Assembly (NCBI GenBank): GCA_964469265.1
Contig: CAYXYF010000001.1
Location: 62,001 to 126,000 of the forward strand
DNA: 64,000 nt
Origin: JAEYZS01 sp964469265
Lineage (GTDB): Bacteria > Bdellovibrionota > Bdellovibrionia > Bdellovibrionales > JAEYZS01
Direction: 5' to 3'
The notes beneath the pieces are model-generated. The model had not been told where the DNA came from and ran no database searches. It saw only the letters and a list, made by a program, of their open reading frames with translations. Position 1 is the first letter of the stretch. Every line of letters starts with the position of its first letter. Below are positions 60,948 to 64,000 of the stretch, in pieces. The translations under genes were made by a program, and so were the position numbers.

Positions 60948-62225
60948 TTAGAACTCTACTTTTACGCCCGCGCCAAAATGGGTTAGCGATGAAAAATCTC
61001 CTATGACATCAGCATCTTCATAGATACCCTTTATACCAGAATCAAGATAAGTTCTCATCTCAGCATAGATAAAGGTGTTTTCAATTCCGTTATCTATATA
61101 GGCAATTTTATCTGCAATGGGATCAAGCCAATCCAACTGAAAAAGAACTCCTGCGCTAACAAAAAAGTTATCCGCAGCGCCTGAATATTCTAATCCTGTT
61201 AACGCATCTGTTTCATTAAACTGAAAGTAAGAATAACCCGCTGATGCGTACGGAACAATATAGGGCTCATCAAATAGGGTGTCTAAGTAAACTGTCAACT
61301 TTGCTGATGGCACCAACATCTCTAGCTCTGCTCCTGCAAATGTTGATAGATAATAAGATCCGCCTAGGCCAAGAGAGATTGCCATCCAAGAAAAATTTTT
61401 CTTAAATTCTAAACCGAAACTTGGCATTGGATAGTCCGCGGCTTCATAAAATGTTTCAAAGCTTGCGCCTGAACCATTTATAATCTGAGAAATATAATTT
61501 ACGGGATTATAATCACTTCCGCCAATTTCAACTTGGTACGTCCAAGAAGGACGACGCAAATTAAACGGTTTTAGGTATTCGCCAACTTTAATAGACGTCG
61601 TGCCCTCATAAAAAGGATCGGGCTCGATCTCCACTCTTGTTTTTTCTTTCAGGGTTTCGAGTTGATCATTCGTGAGTGTTTTTTCGTTTTCATAGACAAT
61701 AACTTGTCCCTTGGGCTCTGGCGGATAATAAACAGGCTGCTCTTCAAACTGCGGCTCTTGAGATGGCTGCGCTTGCTCAATTATGGGATCAACTTCAAAG
61801 TTTTTGAGATCTTCTGGAGAGATTTCTCTTCTTTGCGGCTGGTTTTCTTCAGCGTTTTTCTGCAACTCATCTTCATAGGAAGGTAGTTCTTTTTCTGGTC
61901 CGTCTGCAGTTCCAAATCCTTCTTCGAATAGCTCTTCATCAAAGTCTTCAATTGTATCGCGAGGCGGTTGAACTATTTGGAGTTCAGGTTCGGCCTCTGG
62001 TTCTTCTTCCCGTTCTTGAACAGGTAGCTTTCCAGTCGAAAACTCTTCATCAAACTGAGGGCGGTAAGGTGTTTCTTCTTGTTTTCTATCACCCGTATCA
62101 TCCTCAATTGGAATGTCGCTGATAGTTTCAATGATTTCAGCTTCTGTATTTAATTGTGCCGTTGTTACTGCTGGAAATAACAGAGCGATGAGGAGTAAAA
62201 ACTGAGCTGGTAGACCTTGGTGCAT
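60948..62225 (-). CDS. Outer membrane beta-barrel protein with acidic Pro/Glu-rich N-terminal region
   Basis: The 425-residue protein has a signal peptide (1 to about 23, ending AVTTAQ), a long acidic, Pro/Gln-rich disordered region (about 25-190, with repeated EExPxxEPE-like runs), then a C-terminal half of alternating strands (IGGSDYNPVNYIS onward) ending in phenylalanine, as outer-membrane barrels do. No named family is recognised. The ATG has no ribosome site and a -10 TATAAT six bases upstream. It converges on mfd. Confidence 0.65.
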   Translation of the reverse strand: MHQGLPAQFLLLIALLFPAVTTAQLNTEAEIIETISDIPIEDDTGDRKQEETPYRPQFDEEFSTGKLPVQEREEEPEAEPELQIVQPPRDTIEDFDEELFEEGFGTADGPEKELPSYEDELQKNAEENQPQRREISPEDLKNFEVDPIIEQAQPSQEPQFEEQPVYYPPEPKGQVIVYENEKTLTNDQLETLKEKTRVEIEPDPFYEGTTSIKVGEYLKPFNLRRPSWTYQVEIGGSDYNPVNYISQIINGSGASFETFYEAADYPMPSFGLEFKKNFSWMAISLGLGGSYYLSTFAGAELEMLVPSAKLTVYLDTLFDEPYIVPYASAGYSYFQFNETDALTGLEYSGAADNFFVSAGVLFQLDWLDPIADKIAYIDNGIENTFIYAEMRTYLDSGIKGIYEDADVIGDFSSLTHFGAGVKVEF

Positions 62226-62231
62226 TTTTAC

Positions 62232-62237
62232 ATTATA
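62232..62237 (-). promoter_or_regulatory. -10 box for the outer-membrane gene; predicted leaderless start
   Basis: A perfect TATAAT on the minus strand is followed by six bases and the ATG at 62225. No good -35 box is seen. The spacing places the transcript start at the ATG. Confidence 0.45.
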
Positions 62238-62289
62238 AAGAAGTTTTTTTATTTAAGAATAATATTTGCGTATTAAGATAGTAATATAG

Positions 62290-63966
62290 ATGAAAGTTCG
62301 TTTTTGTTTCGCTGTCTTACTCGTCATGTTCTTAGCCTGTGGATGCGCCTACTTTTCCACGGCTTCTGCTGACGATAAATCCCAGACGAATGACCAGAAG
62401 GTTAATGAAATCATAGCCACCATGACGCCGTCTCAAAAAGTTGGCCAGCTTCTAATGCTAGGAATACTGGAAACGGAAATAACCCCCAACCTTCAAAAAA
62501 GAATTTCAACAATTAAGCCTGGGTTTTTAATTCTCTTTAGGAAAAATATAATAACGCCAGTACAGACCTCAAAACTTTTATACGGAGTTCAGAGTACAGC
62601 TCACAAAGCTTCTAATATTCAAATGATCGTGGCCGTGGATCAAGAAGGTGGAGACGTTGTGCGTATTCCGACAAGCCCTGCTCTTCCGACGGCACTGGCG
62701 ATGGGAAGAAGCGGTGATCTTCAAAGCACATTTAAGATTGGAAAATATATTGGTGAAGTTTTAAATGTTATGGGCATTCATATGAATCTTGCCCCCGTGC
62801 TTGATTTATCTGACCCCGAGAAAGTTTCTTTTATACAAACAAGATCCTTTGGAGCAGATCCAAAAGATGTCTCGGTAGTATCCAATGAGTTTGCTCGTGG
62901 CGTTCAGTCATCTGGAGTTCTTTCAACCGCAAAACACTTTCCAGGGCTCGGCCACCTTAAAGAAGATTCTCACAAGACCATTGTGCAAAATCCAGTGACA
63001 AAGGCGGAATTTTTTAAATCGTATCTTAAGCCCTACCAAAAACTCATTAAGGAAAATTCCATCTCAGCAATTATGATGACTCATCTGATTTATCCAAACC
63101 TCGATCCCTCCATGAAACCCGCAACATTTTCATCTGAGATCATAAATATTATAAAAGAGAGATTACAGTTCAAAGGCCTTATTGTGACGGACGACGTAGA
63201 GATGGCGGGAGCAAAATTTTATAGTACTGCAGGTGAAAGAGCTGTGCAGGCATTCCTCGCGGGCAATGATGTTTTGATGGTGGCCTGGAACAAATCCTCC
63301 CAGAGGCAAGCCCATCAGGCTTTACTCAAAGCTTACGAAGGCGGAATTATCTCTGAGGAACGTCTTAACTCCTCTCTTAAAAAGATTATTGCACTCAAAG
63401 AAACATTGAAGCTCACAGAGCCTCCGGCAGTGACATCGCCTCGTACAATTTTAACAAAGCTTCGCGACAACGCTCTAAAGGAGCCCGTAAATAAAATCTT
63501 TGAAAAGATCTTTAATGATGAAGTGACGCGTATTAATCCAAAAATTACAGCCCCCACTAGTATCGCGGTAATGTCTGCTGAGTATTCATTCTACAGACGC
63601 TTTATCTCGTCTTACGGAAAACAATCACAGTTTGTCCGTATCAGAAAAAAGTTCGATTTAAAAAAATCAATTTCTATTCTTCGTAATGCGAGCATGATTA
63701 TCGCAAATGTTTCGGGCCCTTCTAGTGCGCGCATCGTTAATAACCTTCCACCAGAGTTAAAGAAGAAGTCCGTTGTCATTAATTCTCGCTACTTGGGATC
63801 AATTAAAAACGAGGACCAGTTTTTAGGTGTTATGCAGATTTCAATGAAACACCCTGATATGGGCGTTTATATCGGATCATATCTTGATAGCAAAACGTCA
63901 GGTGAGGAGATCAATCGATCGCTTTCCTCTGAACAAAAAAACTCAGACACTCCAACTGCTCGTTGA
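62290..63966 (+). CDS. Glycoside hydrolase family 3 lipoprotein (NagZ-like beta-N-acetylglucosaminidase)
   Basis: The 558-residue protein has a lipoprotein-type signal (C17 or C19 in FLACGC) and a GH3 TIM-barrel (about 40-380): GQLLMLGI, VDQEGGDVVRIP, AKHFPGLGHLKEDSH (the NagZ KHFPGxG(x)nDSH loop with the general acid histidine) and the nucleophile in IVTDDVEMAG (D301). A second, smaller C-terminal domain (about 420-540) follows. The NagZ loop points to removal of N-acetylglucosamine from peptidoglycan fragments or chitin. The product would be periplasmic or surface-anchored, unlike cytoplasmic E. coli NagZ. Confidence 0.85.
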   Translation: MKVRFCFAVLLVMFLACGCAYFSTASADDKSQTNDQKVNEIIATMTPSQKVGQLLMLGILETEITPNLQKRISTIKPGFLILFRKNIITPVQTSKLLYGVQSTAHKASNIQMIVAVDQEGGDVVRIPTSPALPTALAMGRSGDLQSTFKIGKYIGEVLNVMGIHMNLAPVLDLSDPEKVSFIQTRSFGADPKDVSVVSNEFARGVQSSGVLSTAKHFPGLGHLKEDSHKTIVQNPVTKAEFFKSYLKPYQKLIKENSISAIMMTHLIYPNLDPSMKPATFSSEIINIIKERLQFKGLIVTDDVEMAGAKFYSTAGERAVQAFLAGNDVLMVAWNKSSQRQAHQALLKAYEGGIISEERLNSSLKKIIALKETLKLTEPPAVTSPRTILTKLRDNALKEPVNKIFEKIFNDEVTRINPKITAPTSIAVMSAEYSFYRRFISSYGKQSQFVRIRKKFDLKKSISILRNASMIIANVSGPSSARIVNNLPPELKKKSVVINSRYLGSIKNEDQFLGVMQISMKHPDMGVYIGSYLDSKTSGEEINRSLSSEQKNSDTPTAR

Positions 63967-64000
63967 TTACCGAATTGCTTCTGCAGGAAAAATTTTATCT

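Noticed and set aside
1..64000. CRISPR arrays, tRNA or rRNA genes, prophage, transposase or toxin-antitoxin genes
   Set aside because: Intergenic regions were read on both strands; no regular spacer repeats, no cloverleaf-like genes and no mobile-element proteins were seen.

Overview
The window reads as chromosome of a low-GC (roughly 42-44% by eye) predatory-type bacterium of the Bdellovibrionota, most likely Bdellovibrionales. This is inferred from protein character and gene order: TPR-rich envelope proteins, a BamD/TPR pair, tatBC, a nucleoside-salvage set, a propionyl-CoA/methylmalonyl-CoA operon and many secreted or lipoprotein hydrolases. Nothing phage-, plasmid-, CRISPR- or defence-like was seen, and no tRNA or rRNA gene was found. 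Two runs of exactly 100 N (17354-17453 and 41660-41759) show that this is a scaffolded draft assembly.

Layout. 1-3464 (minus): arginine succinyltransferase catabolism (AstC-like aminotransferase, astA, astD cut by the window edge). 3547-8063 (plus): TPR/SH3 membrane protein, cyclic-nucleotide-binding protein, AI-2E-type permease, bamD, TPR protein, hpt. 8202-16807 (minus): two housekeeping units, rplU-rpmA, then after a strong terminator obgE, a fused nadD-rsfS, rlmH, gpmI, comF, a LolA-like protein and rimO. 16829-17453 is the only long gene-free stretch; it holds tandem repeats, a 128-bp compound palindrome touching the rng stop codon, and an assembly gap. 17454-26441: rng, pilT, acylphosphatase, then nucleoside breakdown (deoC, pdp, punA) and a subtilisin-like lipoprotein protease. 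26583-33118: asnS and a four-gene propionyl-CoA to succinyl-CoA operon. 33149-44008: secreted EEP hydrolase, tatBC, methyltransferase, M16 protease, hemW, grpE, a gapped dnaJ/cbpA and an LpoA-like lipoprotein. 44131-47460: two tandem DksA-like proteins that have lost three of four zinc cysteines, then lon. 47616-49957: unknown protein, HTH/coiled-coil protein, patatin lipase. 49960-57332 (minus): complex I membrane-arm genes only (nuoAHJKLMN). 57469-63966: mfd, an acidic outer-membrane protein and a NagZ-like GH3 lipoprotein.

The genes fit a life on host- or prey-derived molecules: arginine to succinate and glutamate, deoxynucleosides to sugar phosphates, odd-chain or propionyl units to succinyl-CoA, and secreted protease, lipase, nuclease-like and glucosaminidase enzymes, alongside envelope assembly (BamD, LolA-like, LpoA-like, Tat).

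The features most worth a second look are a recurring promoter layout that puts the predicted transcription start on or next to the ATG (leaderless mRNAs) at about seven genes, the NadD-RsfS fusion, the cysteine-depleted DksA pair, the membrane-arm-only nuo operon, the palindromic repeat cluster after rng, and a 55-bp duplicated flank showing that the first N gap is probably artificial. No clearly new multi-gene system was found.
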